A DNA stretch of 64,000 nucleotides from Rhodoblastus acidophilus (GTDB lineage: Bacteria; Pseudomonadota; Alphaproteobacteria; Rhizobiales; Beijerinckiaceae). This document shows, piece by piece, positions 18,306 to 28,725 of the stretch. Below the pieces are notes generated by a model. That model made no database searches. It had not been told where the DNA came from and worked only from the letters and a program-made list of their open reading frames with translations. The stretch covers positions 61,875 to 125,874 of the forward strand of contig NZ_WNKS01000011.1 of NCBI RefSeq assembly GCF_009720655.1. The letters are read 5' to 3'. Within the stretch, counting starts at the first letter, position 1. The number at the start of each line of letters is the position of its first letter. The translations under genes were made by a program, and so were the position numbers.

Positions 18306-20615
18306 GTGCCGAATTCCGATGACAAACAGCGGGCGATCGCGCTCGGACTTGAACGAATCGGGCTGCTCGGATTGCGCGCGCCCATCATCACCGTCATCGT
18401 CGCCGCCTTGCTTGCCATTGTCGCCGTGTTTGGCGTCATGCGCATCGCCATCGACGATTCCCTGAGCCAGCTGTTTCGTAACGATTCCGCCGAGTTCCGC
18501 CAGTTCGAGCAGATTTCGAAAAAATTCCCCTCGTCCGAATATGACGTTCTCGTCGTGGTCGAGGGCGATGTCCTGGCGCGCGGCGTCGTCGAAAAATTGC
18601 GTGCGGCGGTCACCGACATGCAATTGGTCGAAGGCGCGCGCGGGGTGATCTCGATGTTTTCGGCGCGCCAGCCGGCGCTGAATGGCGGCTTGCCCACGCC
18701 GCTGTTCCCCGATCCGCTGCCCGAGGGCGAGGCTTATCAGGCCCTCGTCAAACAGGTTCTGCAAAACGAACTCATTCGCGGGCGTCTGCTCTCCGAAAAC
18801 GGCGACTTCGCCCTGGTCGTGCTGTCGCTGGAGCCCGAAATCGTCGATGGCCGGCGGCTCGGGCCCGTCATCGACGAGATCAGGCGAACGCTGGATGAGG
18901 ACCTTTCGGGCGCGCCGGTCTCCGCGCAATTGTCCGGCGTGCCGGTGATGCAGCTCGAAATCCGCAAGGCGCTGGAGCGCGACCGCATCGTTTACAATGC
19001 GCTGGGCCTGGCCGCCGGATGCCTGATCGCCATCCTGTTCTTCCGCCGCGTCTCCTTCATGATCATCGCGGCGGCGCCGCCGCTCGCCGCCATTCTGTTT
19101 TCCCTCGGCGCGCTGGGCTGGCTTGGCTTCCAGCTCAACATGTTCCTGAACGTGATGACCCCGCTGATCATGGTCATCAGTTTTTCCGACAGCATGCAGA
19201 TGACCTTTGCGGCCCGCGACCGGATCATCGCGGGGGAGACGCGCCAGGAAGCTTTCGCCGCCGCCCTGCGCATCGTCGGGCCGGCCTGCGTGCTCACCCA
19301 TGCGGCGGCCGGGCTCTCCATGGTCGGGCTGTTCTTCTCGGATTCTGACATGATTCGCGCCTTCGGCCATGCCGGCGCGCTGTCGATCCTGATCGCGCTC
19401 ATCGTCGTGCTCACGCTGATTCCGGCGCTCGGCGTGCTGATCGCCCCGCGCCGCGACGTGTTGCCGGCGGCCGGCCGCGACTTCGGCGTCCAGGCTTTGC
19501 GGAGTTTTTGCGGCTTCGTCGCCGAGCGCATGCTGCGCCGGCCCGGCGCCTATGCGCTGATCGGCCTTGTCGTCGTGGTCGCGCTGGGCTTTGTCTATGC
19601 CGGCCTGTCGCCGCGCTACCGCCTCGCCGACCTGACCCCCGATCAGGAGCATGTGGTCGAGGCCAGCCAGCGCCTCGACGCCAAGCTGAACGGCGCCAAT
19701 CCGATTGACGTTTTCGTCGAATTCCCCAGGGGCGCCGGCCTTTACACGCCGGAAACGCTGGCCGTGCTGGGCGAGGTCCACAGCGCCATGGAGTCTCAGG
19801 AGGGCGTCGCCAACGTCTGGTCGGTCGAAACCCTGCGCCGCTGGCTGGCGGAAAAACTCGGGCAGAGCGATGTCGCCACGCTCGAACAATATGTCGACAT
19901 GCTCCCGGCTTTCCTGGTCGGGCGTTTCGTCACCCCGGATCGTCAATCCGCGCTGATTTCCGGGCGCGTGCCCGACAAGGACGCCGGCAACCTGCTGCCC
20001 ATTGTCGAGCAATTGAACGCAAGGCTCGACGCGGTGCGCGCCAAAAATCCCGGCTACACGATCCAGCCCACCGGCCTTTCGGTGATCGCCGCGCGCAACA
20101 GCGCCGAGATGATCGGCAAACTCAATCGCGGGCTGACCATCGAATTCGCCTTTGTCGCGGCCTTCATCGGGCTCGCCTTCCGCTCGCTGCCCGTGGCGCT
20201 CGCCTGCGTGCCGGCCGGCGTGTTTCCGGTCTTCGTCGCCGGCGCGCTGTTGCGCTATTTGGGCGACGGCCTGCAATTCGCCAGCGTGATCGCCCTGATC
20301 GTGTCCTTCGGCCTGGGGCTCTCCGCGACCATTCATTTCATCAACCGCATGCAGCGCGAGGACGAGCCCAATGCGGACCCGACGCGCGCGGTGGCCCGCT
20401 CCACCGTCCTGATCGGTCCGGCGCTGATTCTGACCGCCTTCGTGCTGGCTTGCGGCCTGGAGGCTCTGGCCTTCTCCAACCTTCCGCTGTTACGATTGTT
20501 TGGCTGGCTGAGCGCCTTCGCCATGATCGCGGCCCTGGTCGCCGACCTGCTGATCCTGCGTCCGACGGTCGCCGCGCTGATGCGGCTGGGGCGTCGTCGG
20601 CGCCTCGCCATTTGA
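18306..20615 (+). CDS. RND superfamily (MMPL-type) exporter
   Basis: The product has 769 residues in two homologous halves. Each half has one helix, a soluble periplasmic domain and then a five-helix membrane bundle (about residues 230-385 and 620-765). The conserved stretch MVISFSDSMQMTFAARDRI in the first bundle is typical of COG1033 exporters. Such proteins export lipids or hydrophobic small molecules using proton flow; in hopanoid producers a longer relative, HpnN, moves hopanoids. No substrate can be deduced here. The GTG start at 18306 has only a weak ribosome-binding site. Confidence 0.88.
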   Translation: MPNSDDKQRAIALGLERIGLLGLRAPIITVIVAALLAIVAVFGVMRIAIDDSLSQLFRNDSAEFRQFEQISKKFPSSEYDVLVVVEGDVLARGVVEKLRAAVTDMQLVEGARGVISMFSARQPALNGGLPTPLFPDPLPEGEAYQALVKQVLQNELIRGRLLSENGDFALVVLSLEPEIVDGRRLGPVIDEIRRTLDEDLSGAPVSAQLSGVPVMQLEIRKALERDRIVYNALGLAAGCLIAILFFRRVSFMIIAAAPPLAAILFSLGALGWLGFQLNMFLNVMTPLIMVISFSDSMQMTFAARDRIIAGETRQEAFAAALRIVGPACVLTHAAAGLSMVGLFFSDSDMIRAFGHAGALSILIALIVVLTLIPALGVLIAPRRDVLPAAGRDFGVQALRSFCGFVAERMLRRPGAYALIGLVVVVALGFVYAGLSPRYRLADLTPDQEHVVEASQRLDAKLNGANPIDVFVEFPRGAGLYTPETLAVLGEVHSAMESQEGVANVWSVETLRRWLAEKLGQSDVATLEQYVDMLPAFLVGRFVTPDRQSALISGRVPDKDAGNLLPIVEQLNARLDAVRAKNPGYTIQPTGLSVIAARNSAEMIGKLNRGLTIEFAFVAAFIGLAFRSLPVALACVPAGVFPVFVAGALLRYLGDGLQFASVIALIVSFGLGLSATIHFINRMQREDEPNADPTRAVARSTVLIGPALILTAFVLACGLEALAFSNLPLLRLFGWLSAFAMIAALVADLLILRPTVAALMRLGRRRRLAI

Positions 20616-20641
20616 CCCGTTTTTGCAAGGGAGAGAGCGAT

Positions 20642-21145
20642 ATGCCACTCAAGATGCATCTGGCCAGGACATTTGCGGCCGCGGCGCTCGCGCTCGCCTG
20701 CGCGGCCCCGGCGCAGGCGGAGCCCGCGGAGGCGAAAGGCGCCGGGCCATTCGGGGCTTTTGCCGGGAGTTTCCACGGCGGCGGCCAGGTGATCGGGTCC
20801 GACGGCCACCGCGAGCGCATTTCCTGCCGCGCCCGCGCCGGCGTCGGCGAGGGCGGCCGGGCGATGTCGCAGACCATCACCTGCGCCAGCGACAGCTACA
20901 AGTTCAGCATCACGTCGAGCGTGCGCGCCGACGGGGGCGCGGTGAGCGGCAGCTGGTCGGAAGCCACGCGGGGCGTGACCGGCGCCATCAGCGGACGCGT
21001 CAGCGACGGCACGTTCAGCGGCCGGGTCGACGGCGGAACTTTTGTCGCCTCGGTGGCGCTTCGCGCCACGGGTCGCGGCCTGTCCTTGAGCCTCGCCCCC
21101 AGCGGCGGCGATGTCGCCCGCGTTGAAGTCAGCATGTCGCGCTAA
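20642..21145 (+). CDS. small secreted protein of unknown function
   Basis: The product has 167 residues. It starts with a clear signal peptide, with a hydrophobic Ala/Leu core and a probable cleavage after AQA at about residue 26. The mature part is rich in Gly, Ser and Thr, with two Cys that may pair and repeating beta-strand patterns such as GAVSGSWSEATRGVTGAISG. I do not recognise the family. GGGAGAGAG stands just before the ATG, which fixes this start against the longer open frame. It follows the RND exporter after 26 bases and is likely cotranscribed. Confidence 0.78.
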   Translation: MPLKMHLARTFAAAALALACAAPAQAEPAEAKGAGPFGAFAGSFHGGGQVIGSDGHRERISCRARAGVGEGGRAMSQTITCASDSYKFSITSSVRADGGAVSGSWSEATRGVTGAISGRVSDGTFSGRVDGGTFVASVALRATGRGLSLSLAPSGGDVARVEVSMSR

Positions 21146-22095
21146 ACCACTTCGTCGGGCGCCAGGGCGCAGGCGCGCGACGGGTCGACCTCGATCTGCA
21201 CGGTCGGATGGTCGATCCCGAATTTTTTCGCCAGCTCTTCCGCGAGATCGTGCAGGAAGACGTCGCCGGGATGGCCCGTCGGCATCACCAGATGGCAGGT
21301 GAGGGCGACATGGGTCGTGCTCATCGGCCAGATGTGCAGGTCGTGCAGCGCGGTCACGCCCGGCTTCGCCGCCAGAAATTCGCGCACCTGTGACGGATCG
21401 ATGCGCGGTGGCACCGCGGCGAGCGACATGCTCAAGGATTCCGTCAGCAGCCGCCAGGTTCCCCAGATGATCAGGCCACTGATCACAAGGCTTACCACCG
21501 GGTCGAGCCACAGGGCCCCGGTCAGCGCGATGGCCAGGCCGACCGCCACCACGCCGGCGGAGACCAGCGCGTCCGACGCCATGTGCAGGAAGGCGCCGCG
21601 CAGGTTGATGTCGTCCTTGCCGCCCGAGGCGAACAGCCATGCGGTAAAACCGTTGACGACAATGCCGGCGGCGGCCACCGCCATCACCACACCGCCGGCG
21701 ACCGGTTGGGGCGCGCCGAGCCGCCAGACGGCCTCCCAGGCGATGGCGCCGACGGCGACCAGCAGGAACACGGCGTTGAACAGGGCGGCGAGGATGGACG
21801 AGCCGCGAAAACCATAGGTGAAGCGGGGGCTTGGCGCTTTCTTCACCAGTTCGCTCGCCACCCAGGCGACGGCGAGGCCGAGCACGTCGCCGAGATTGTG
21901 CCCGGCGTCGGCGAGCAGCGACATGGAATTGGCGAAAAAGCCGAAACCGGCCTCGATGAGCACGAAGGCGCTGTTCAGACCGATGCCGATGGCAAAGGCT
22001 TTGCCGAAATTTTTGGGAGCGTGGACGTGGCCATGGTGGTGGTCGTGATCATGGTGGTGGTGGTGGTCGTCGTGGTCATGGGCGTGGTCGTGCAT
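21142..22095 (-). CDS. cation diffusion facilitator (CzcD/ZitB-like zinc exporter)
   Basis: The product has 317 residues. The first 25 residues contain a His/Asp-rich tract that probably binds metal. Six membrane helices follow, with HNLGD in helix 2 (LLADAGHNLGDVLGL) and HMASD in helix 5, the paired metal site of zinc-type CDF exporters. The C-terminal cytosolic domain carries LHDLHIWPMSTTHVALTCH. The protein would export Zn2+ or similar ions in exchange for protons at the inner membrane. It converges on the secreted-protein gene with a four-base overlap. Confidence 0.94.
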   Translation of the reverse strand: MHDHAHDHDDHHHHHDHDHHHGHVHAPKNFGKAFAIGIGLNSAFVLIEAGFGFFANSMSLLADAGHNLGDVLGLAVAWVASELVKKAPSPRFTYGFRGSSILAALFNAVFLLVAVGAIAWEAVWRLGAPQPVAGGVVMAVAAAGIVVNGFTAWLFASGGKDDINLRGAFLHMASDALVSAGVVAVGLAIALTGALWLDPVVSLVISGLIIWGTWRLLTESLSMSLAAVPPRIDPSQVREFLAAKPGVTALHDLHIWPMSTTHVALTCHLVMPTGHPGDVFLHDLAEELAKKFGIDHPTVQIEVDPSRACALAPDEVV

Positions 22096-22309
22096 GAGGG
22101 CTCCGGCGTTGCGTCGAATCTAAACCTCGCTTGACCGGAAGCAAGCCCACGCCCTTGACGCGGCGCGTGTAAAACCGCATGGTCGCGGGATGACGCCGTC
22201 GAAAATTCTTTGCCGGATTTCGATTATCAGCTAGCTGCAAAGCTGGCTGGCGCCGTCATGTCTCCTCAAAACTTGCGAGATCGACGCCCGGCCAGAGCAG
22301 GGGAGACCT

Positions 22310-23689
22310 ATGGCCGCGGTTCTGAAACTTTACAATACGTTGACCCGCGAGCGCGAAAATTTCGCGCCGATCGATCCGTCGCGGGTGCGGCTCTATGTCT
22401 GCGGCCCCACGGTTTATGACTTCGCCCATATCGGCAATGCGCGCCCGCTGATCGTTTTCGACGTGCTCTACCGCCTGTTGCGCGAGATTTATGGCCGCAA
22501 GCATGTCAAATATGTTCGCAACATCACCGACGTCGACGACAAGATCAACGCCCGCGCCGCCGAGCGGGGCGTTTCCATCCGCGAGCTGACCGAGGGGACC
22601 AACGCCGTCTTCCAGCAGGACGTTTCGGATCTGAACTGCCTGCCGCCGGACGTGCAGCCGCGCGCCACCGAGCATATTTTCGAGATGATCGCGATCGTGC
22701 AGAAGCTGATCGACAACGGCCATGCCTATGCGAGCGACGGCCATGTGCTGTTCGACGTGCCCTCGATGGCGGATTATGGAAAACTGTCGCGCCGTTCGCT
22801 GGACGACATGGTCGCCGGCGCCCGCGTCGAGGTCGCGCCCTACAAGAAGGGCGAGATGGATTTTGTGCTGTGGAAGCCGTCGAAGGAAGGCGAGCCCGGC
22901 TGGGACAGCCCCTGGGGTTTTGGCCGGCCCGGTTGGCATTTGGAATGCTCGGCCATGTCGCACAAGCATCTGGGCGAGGTCTTTGATATTCACGGCGGCG
23001 GCATCGACCTCGTCTTTCCCCACCACGAGAACGAAATCGCCCAGACCCGCTGCGCCTTTGGCCACGACGTGATGGCCAATGTCTGGATGCACAACGGGTT
23101 TTTGCAGGTCGAAGGCGAGAAAATGTCCAAGAGCCTGGGCAATTTCGTCACCATCCATGAACTGCTGCATGAAGACAAATTTGGCGGCAGGGCGTGGAAG
23201 GGCGACGTTTTGCGGCTCGCCATGCTGCGCAGCCATTATCGCCAGCCGATCGACTGGACCGTGAAGGCGCTGGAGGAGGCGGAAAAAACCCTGCAACGCT
23301 GGTATGCGCTGCTGCGCGACAAAAAGCCGGCGCCGGGCGCGCTGGCCGAGCCGTTTGTCGAGGCGCTTTGCGACGACCTCAACACGCCCGGCGCCATTTC
23401 GGAACTGCACCAGTTGGCGAAGGCGGGCGACGCCGACGCGCTGTTGCGCGCCGCGAACCTTTTGGGATTGCTGCACGACGATCCTGCCGCCTGGGACGGG
23501 AAGGCTTCGGCCGACATCGACGCGGCCGAGGTGGAAAAGCTGATCGGGGAACGTTTGGCTGCACGTCGCGCCAAAAATTTCGCCGAATCCGACCGCCTGC
23601 GGGACGTGCTCGTCGGCATGGGGATCAAGCTGATGGACGCGAGGAACAAGCAGACCGGCGAGTTGGAGACGACATGGGAGGTGGGCTGA
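22310..23689 (+). CDS. cysS: cysteinyl-tRNA synthetase
   Basis: The product has 459 residues, a typical class Ia CysRS. HIGN is at residues 40-43 and KMSKS at about 271-275. Zinc ligands are visible as Cys31 (YVCGPTVYD), a Cys in WHLECSAM, and His/Glu in [10 protein letters not shown]. It charges tRNA-Cys. GGGGAGA directly precedes the ATG. A dispersed repeat separates it from the following small gene cluster. Confidence 0.97.
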   Translation: MAAVLKLYNTLTRERENFAPIDPSRVRLYVCGPTVYDFAHIGNARPLIVFDVLYRLLREIYGRKHVKYVRNITDVDDKINARAAERGVSIRELTEGTNAVFQQDVSDLNCLPPDVQPRATEHIFEMIAIVQKLIDNGHAYASDGHVLFDVPSMADYGKLSRRSLDDMVAGARVEVAPYKKGEMDFVLWKPSKEGEPGWDSPWGFGRPGWHLECSAMSHKHLGEVFDIHGGGIDLVFPHHENEIAQTRCAFGHDVMANVWMHNGFLQVEGEKMSKSLGNFVTIHELLHEDKFGGRAWKGDVLRLAMLRSHYRQPIDWTVKALEEAEKTLQRWYALLRDKKPAPGALAEPFVEALCDDLNTPGAISELHQLAKAGDADALLRAANLLGLLHDDPAAWDGKASADIDAAEVEKLIGERLAARRAKNFAESDRLRDVLVGMGIKLMDARNKQTGELETTWEVG

Positions 23690-23707
23690 CCCCATCGTCC
23701 TGACGGG

Positions 23708-23828
23708 CGCCCCTTCTCCCCTTGCGGGAGAAGGGGTGCGAAGCGCCGGATGAGGGGTTCGTTCCCCGCAGCCCCCCTCATCCGTCTCGCGCTGCGCGCG
23801 AGCCACCTTCTCCCGCAAGGGGAGAAGG
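23708..23828. repeat. dispersed inverted repeat (CTTCTCCC...GGGAGAAG type)
   Basis: The left end CCTTCTCCCCTTGCGGGAG and the right end CTCCCGCAAGGGGAGAAGG are inverted copies. The interior holds CGGATGAGGGG and CCCCTCATCCG as a second inverted pair. This composite element is very common between genes in Rhizobiales. It fills most of the cysS to small-ORF gap. Confidence 0.85.
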
Positions 23829-23859
23829 AATTCCCCCATCACATGGGCTTGAGAACGTC

Positions 23860-23991
23860 ATGACCGAACCTCAAAAATCCTGGCGCGACTCCCTGCCTTT
23901 CCCCGCGCATTGGCTGGGCTACATCGTCATCAAAATCATCGTGCTGGCGCTGGCGGTCTATCTCGTCCTGCGCTGGAAGGGGTTTGTCTGA
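23860..23991 (+). CDS. 43-residue single-pass membrane peptide
   Basis: A short Pro/Ser/Trp-containing start (MTEPQKSWRDSLPF) is followed by one hydrophobic segment of about 22 residues and a Lys-containing end. The stop codon overlaps the ATG of the GNAT gene by one base, which supports real translation and coupling. The family and function are unknown to me. It could be a partner or regulator of a membrane process, or a product retained only for coupling. Confidence 0.65.
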   Translation: MTEPQKSWRDSLPFPAHWLGYIVIKIIVLALAVYLVLRWKGFV

Positions 23992-24478
23992 TGGCCATCG
24001 CCTTGCGGCCCGCGCTGCCGGCTGACGCGCCCGCGCTCGCCGCGCTGTTTCGCGCCAGCGTCGAAGTTTTAGGAGCCGAGGACTATTCCGAGGCCCAGGT
24101 CGAGGCCTGGAGCGCGCTCGCCGACGACGAGGCCGAGTTCGCCAAAAAACTCGCGACAAAACTCACCATCGTCGCGCTCGCGGACGGCGCGCTCGCCGGA
24201 TTTGGCGCGCTCAAAGGGACGGACTTTTTGGACATGCTCTATGTGCACCCGAATTTTTCGCGGCGCGGCGTCGCCAGCGCCTTGTGCGACGCTCTCGAAA
24301 AACTCAGCCTCGCGCGCCACGCCAAAAAGCTGACCGTGGACGCCAGCGACAGCGCCGAAAAATTTTTTTCGCGTCGCGGCTATGTGGCGCAGCGACGCAA
24401 CATGACCTTCCTCGGCGAGGAGGTCTTGGGCAACACCACCATGACCAAAGAACTGCCTGCCATGACGGGACCGACACA

Positions 24479-24482
<4 letters not shown>
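23991..24482 (+). CDS. GNAT family N-acetyltransferase
   Basis: The product has 163 residues. The GNAT core is clear: LRPALPADAPALAALFRAS at the start, LDMLYVHPNFSRRGVASALC (acetyl-CoA binding loop, about residues 81-100) and FFSRRGYVAQRRNMTF near the end. The acceptor cannot be predicted. It starts one base inside the stop of the membrane peptide gene and its stop overlaps the cimA start by four bases, so three genes are translated in a coupled chain. Confidence 0.88.
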
Positions 24483-26071
<1,589 letters not shown>

Positions 26072-26183
26072 CATTTCATGGCATGAGGTTGCGCGGGGAT
26101 CATAGCCCGCGCAAGTTTATTGCGGTAATGTGACGCGTTGACAGGCTCGGGCGGCCCGCCCGGCGCATAAAGAGGATTTGCGC

Positions 26184-27221
26184 GTGAACGAAACCGTCCC
26201 GCCGCCGCCCGCCGCTCCCAAACCCGCCACCGATAAGAAGCAGGCCGCCCCGGCCGCCGGCGCCGCCGCCAAAACCGCGCCGCCGGCCTTCACGCCCCCC
26301 GCGCCGCCGACCTTCAAGACGCACACGCCGGCCGCCGACGAACCGCATCATCGCCTCGCGCAGATGCGCCATGATCCCGCCGCGATCCGCCGCGTGTTCG
26401 AGAGCGGCGAATATCCTTACGCGCAGCACATGCGCACCGCGCCTTACGAAGAGCACATGCTGAAATTGCAGCAGGAATTGCTCAAGGCGCAGCGCTGGGT
26501 CGAGAGCAGCGGCGAAAAGATCGTCATGCTGTTTGAGGGCCGCGACGCCGCCGGCAAGGGCGGCACGATCAAACGCTTCATGGAGCATATGAACCCGCGC
26601 ACCGCGCGCGTCGTCGCCCTGCAAAAGCCGACCGAGCGCGAGCGCACGCAATGGTTCTTCCAGCGCTATATTTCGCAATTGCCTTCGGGCGGCGAAATCT
26701 GCCTGTTCGACCGCTCCTGGTACAACCGCGCCGGCGTCGAGCGCGTCATGGGCTTTTGCACCCCCACCGAATATCTCGAATTCATGCGGCAATGCCCTGA
26801 AGTCGAGCGCATGCTGGCGCGTTCCGGCGTCCGGCTGTTCAAATATTGGTTTTCGGTGTCGCGCGAGGAGCAGCGCCGGCGTTTCGAGGCCCGCAAGGAT
26901 GATCCGCTGAAGCAGTGGAAACTGTCGCCCATCGATCTCGCCTCGCTCGGCAAGTGGGACGACTATACCGAAGCCAAGGAAGCCATGTTCTTCTACACGG
27001 ACACGGCGGACGCCCCCTGGACCATCGTCAAGTCCGACGACAAGAAGCGGGCGCGGCTCAATTGCATGACCCATTTCCTGTGGTCCTTGCCCTATCCGAA
27101 CAAGGATTTGTCGATCATCCACGCCCCGGACCCGCTGATCGTGGGATCGACGGAGCATGTCATCGGCCGGGACATGCACATCATCGACAAGACCGTGCAT
27201 CCCGATTTGAAGCGGGGGTAG
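26184..27221 (+). CDS. ppk2: polyphosphate kinase 2
   Basis: The product has about 345 residues. The N-terminal 45 residues are Pro/Ala/Lys-rich and probably disordered. The PPK2 core follows with Walker A FEGRDAAGKGGTIKRF (about 116-131), the family pattern NPRTARVVALQKPTERE, Walker B CLFDRSWYNRAG (about 173-184), and SREEQRRRFEARKDDPLKQW. Single-domain PPK2 enzymes phosphorylate nucleoside di- or monophosphates with polyphosphate. GTG at 26184 is preferred over TTG at 26178 because of GAGG spacing. Confidence 0.93.
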   Translation: MNETVPPPPAAPKPATDKKQAAPAAGAAAKTAPPAFTPPAPPTFKTHTPAADEPHHRLAQMRHDPAAIRRVFESGEYPYAQHMRTAPYEEHMLKLQQELLKAQRWVESSGEKIVMLFEGRDAAGKGGTIKRFMEHMNPRTARVVALQKPTERERTQWFFQRYISQLPSGGEICLFDRSWYNRAGVERVMGFCTPTEYLEFMRQCPEVERMLARSGVRLFKYWFSVSREEQRRRFEARKDDPLKQWKLSPIDLASLGKWDDYTEAKEAMFFYTDTADAPWTIVKSDDKKRARLNCMTHFLWSLPYPNKDLSIIHAPDPLIVGSTEHVIGRDMHIIDKTVHPDLKRG

Positions 27222-27243
27222 GGCGGCTTGCTGGGGGCGGGCT

Positions 27244-27265
27244 CATGTAGTAATGTTGCTACATG
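27244..27265. promoter_or_regulatory. palindromic operator upstream of the toxin-antitoxin pair
   Basis: Arms CATGTAGTAA (27244-27253) and TTGCTACATG (27256-27265) are complementary except at one position and are separated by TG. The site ends eight bases before the antitoxin ATG. Phd/YefM-type antitoxins repress their own operons through such palindromes. Confidence 0.7.
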
Positions 27266-27273
27266 GAGACCGC

Positions 27274-27528
27274 ATGAGCGTCACCACGATCACCAGCCGT
27301 GAATTCAACCAGGATGTCGGCCGCGCCAAAAAGGCCGCGCAAGACGGTCCCGTGCTCATCACCGATCGCGGACGGCCCGCGCATGTCCTGCTGTCGATCG
27401 AGGAATATCGCCGCCTGACGGGTGGCGCGGAAACCCTGGCGGAGGCTTTGGCGCAGCCCGGCGTGGCCGATTTCGACTTCACGCCGCCGAAACTGGACCG
27501 GATCACCCGCGACGCGGATTTGAGCTGA
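27274..27528 (+). CDS. antitoxin of the Phd/YefM family
   Basis: The product has 84 residues. The N-terminal fold (MSVTTITSREFNQDVGRAKK, then GPVLITDRGRPAHVLLSIEEYRRL) is the Phd/YefM DNA-binding domain, and the C-terminal Asp/Pro-rich tail would wrap the toxin. ATG at 27274 follows GGAG at a suitable distance; an upstream ATG at 27253 lies within the operator. The stop overlaps the toxin start by one base. It should neutralise the PIN toxin and repress the operon. Confidence 0.9.
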   Translation: MSVTTITSREFNQDVGRAKKAAQDGPVLITDRGRPAHVLLSIEEYRRLTGGAETLAEALAQPGVADFDFTPPKLDRITRDADLS

Positions 27529-27956
27529 TGTATGTGCTCGACACCAATGTGGTGTCAGAGTTGCGTCGCCCCGAGCGCGCTGATCCAAAGGTCTTGGCCT
27601 GGGCGGCGTCCGTCGCCTCGGCCGAGGTTTTCCTGTCCGCGGTCAGCGTTTTGGAACTGGAAATGGGCGTGCTGTCCGTGGAGCGCCGGGACGCCGAGCA
27701 GGGAAAGGTCTTGCGCTCCTGGCTCGAAGAGCGGGTGCTGCCGCGTTTCGTCGGGCGCGTGCTCCCGGTCGATCTCGCCGTCGCCCGCGCCTGCGCGCGG
27801 CTGCATGTTCCTGATCGGCAATCCGAACGTGACGCCCTGATCGCGGCGACGGCGCTGGTTCACGGCCTCACGGTTGTCACGCGCAACACTCGTGATTTCG
27901 AAACGAGCGGATGCCGTCTGCTGAACCCCTGGATCGATTCCGAAACGGGCTCGTAA
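27528..27956 (+). CDS. vapC: PIN-domain toxin (VapC family)
   Basis: The product has 142 residues. All four acidic residues of the PIN active site are in place: Asp5 (LDTN), Glu43 (VLELEMG), Asp102 (SERDALIAATA) and Asp123 (RNTRDF). VapC toxins are Mg2+-dependent ribonucleases cutting tRNA or rRNA. It is coupled to the upstream Phd-type antitoxin by a one-base overlap. The pairing of a Phd-like antitoxin with a PIN toxin is a known combination. Confidence 0.93.
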   Translation: MYVLDTNVVSELRRPERADPKVLAWAASVASAEVFLSAVSVLELEMGVLSVERRDAEQGKVLRSWLEERVLPRFVGRVLPVDLAVARACARLHVPDRQSERDALIAATALVHGLTVVTRNTRDFETSGCRLLNPWIDSETGS

Positions 27957-27980
27957 AAAACCGGCCGCGTGGGCGGCCGG
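27955..27980 (-). terminator. intrinsic terminator of ilvN
   Basis: On the minus strand CCGGCCGC and GCGGCCGG (27961-27980) form an 8-bp stem with a 4-base loop and are followed by a run of six T (A run at 27955-27960 on the plus strand). It lies 36 bases after the ilvN stop and overlaps the toxin stop codon region. Confidence 0.82.
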
Positions 27981-28015
27981 TTCGGTGTTGACCCGAGATA
28001 GAGTCAACGCCTTTC

Positions 28016-28567
28016 TCACATCGTCAGGGGGCCGCGGGTGATCGCGGCGACGCCGGTGCGTGACACCTCCACCAGACCGATCGGCCGCATCAGCTCGACG
28101 AAATCGTCGATCTTCTTCGGCGCGCCGGTCAGTTCGAAGATAAAGCTTTCGGTGGTGGCGTCGATCACGCGGGCGCGAAACGCTTCGGCGAGGCGTAGCG
28201 CTTCCGTGCGGCTTTCGCCCTTGCCGCGCACCTTGATCATCGCCAGTTCGCGCTGAACGAAGGCGTTGTCGAGGCTGAGGTCCGTCACCTTGTGGATGGG
28301 AACGATGCGTTCGAGCTGGTGGGAGATTTGCTCGATGGTCTCGGGCGCGCCGGAGGTGACGACCGTGATCCGCGAAAGGCCCTGAAGGTGGGCGACCTCG
28401 GCCACCGTCAGGCTTTCGATGTTGTAGCCGCGTCCGGAAAACAGGCCGACGACGCGGGCGAGAACGCCGGGTTCGTTGTCGACGAGGACGGACAGGACGT
28501 GGGTTTCATGGCGCGCGGTCTTGCCGGCGGAGGAGGAGTAGGGTGAAAGGGCGGCCTGGGCGTTCAT
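28016..28567 (-). CDS. ilvN: acetolactate synthase small (regulatory) subunit
   Basis: The product has 183 residues. The N-terminal ACT domain is typical: HVLSVLVDNEPGVLARVVGL, then FSGRGYNIESLTVAEV. A second ACT-like region with RELAMIKVRGKG follows. It activates the catalytic subunit and gives valine feedback sensitivity. ilvB lies upstream in the same direction, separated by 158 bases that include a dispersed repeat. An intrinsic terminator follows. Confidence 0.96.
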   Translation of the reverse strand: MNAQAALSPYSSSAGKTARHETHVLSVLVDNEPGVLARVVGLFSGRGYNIESLTVAEVAHLQGLSRITVVTSGAPETIEQISHQLERIVPIHKVTDLSLDNAFVQRELAMIKVRGKGESRTEALRLAEAFRARVIDATTESFIFELTGAPKKIDDFVELMRPIGLVEVSRTGVAAITRGPLTM

Positions 28568-28591
28568 GGGAGAGGTCCGTTGTTGCAGTCT

Positions 28592-28678
28592 CCGTCATTG
28601 CGAGGAGCGTGAGCTCCGAAGCAATCCAGCTTGCGACGGGCGTTGTCTGGATTGCTTCGCTCCGCTCGCAAGGACGGC
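28592..28678. repeat. dispersed inverted repeat between ilvB and ilvN
   Basis: The left part CCGTCATTGCGAGGAGCG with GAAGCAATCCAG and the right part CTGGATTGCTTCGCTCC with GCTCGCAAGGACGG are inverted copies. This element is a widespread intergenic repeat of Rhizobiales. It sits inside the ilvB-ilvN transcript and could form a stable hairpin there. Confidence 0.85.
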
Positions 28679-28725
28679 GGGATGGCGGGAGCGCGACCGG
28701 AGACCGGTCGCGTTGCAAAAACAAA

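Noticed and set aside
22210..22419. Short frame upstream of and overlapping cysS, considered as a leader peptide
   Set aside because: It has no run of Cys codons and no terminator or alternative hairpin before cysS, and it overlaps the cysS start.
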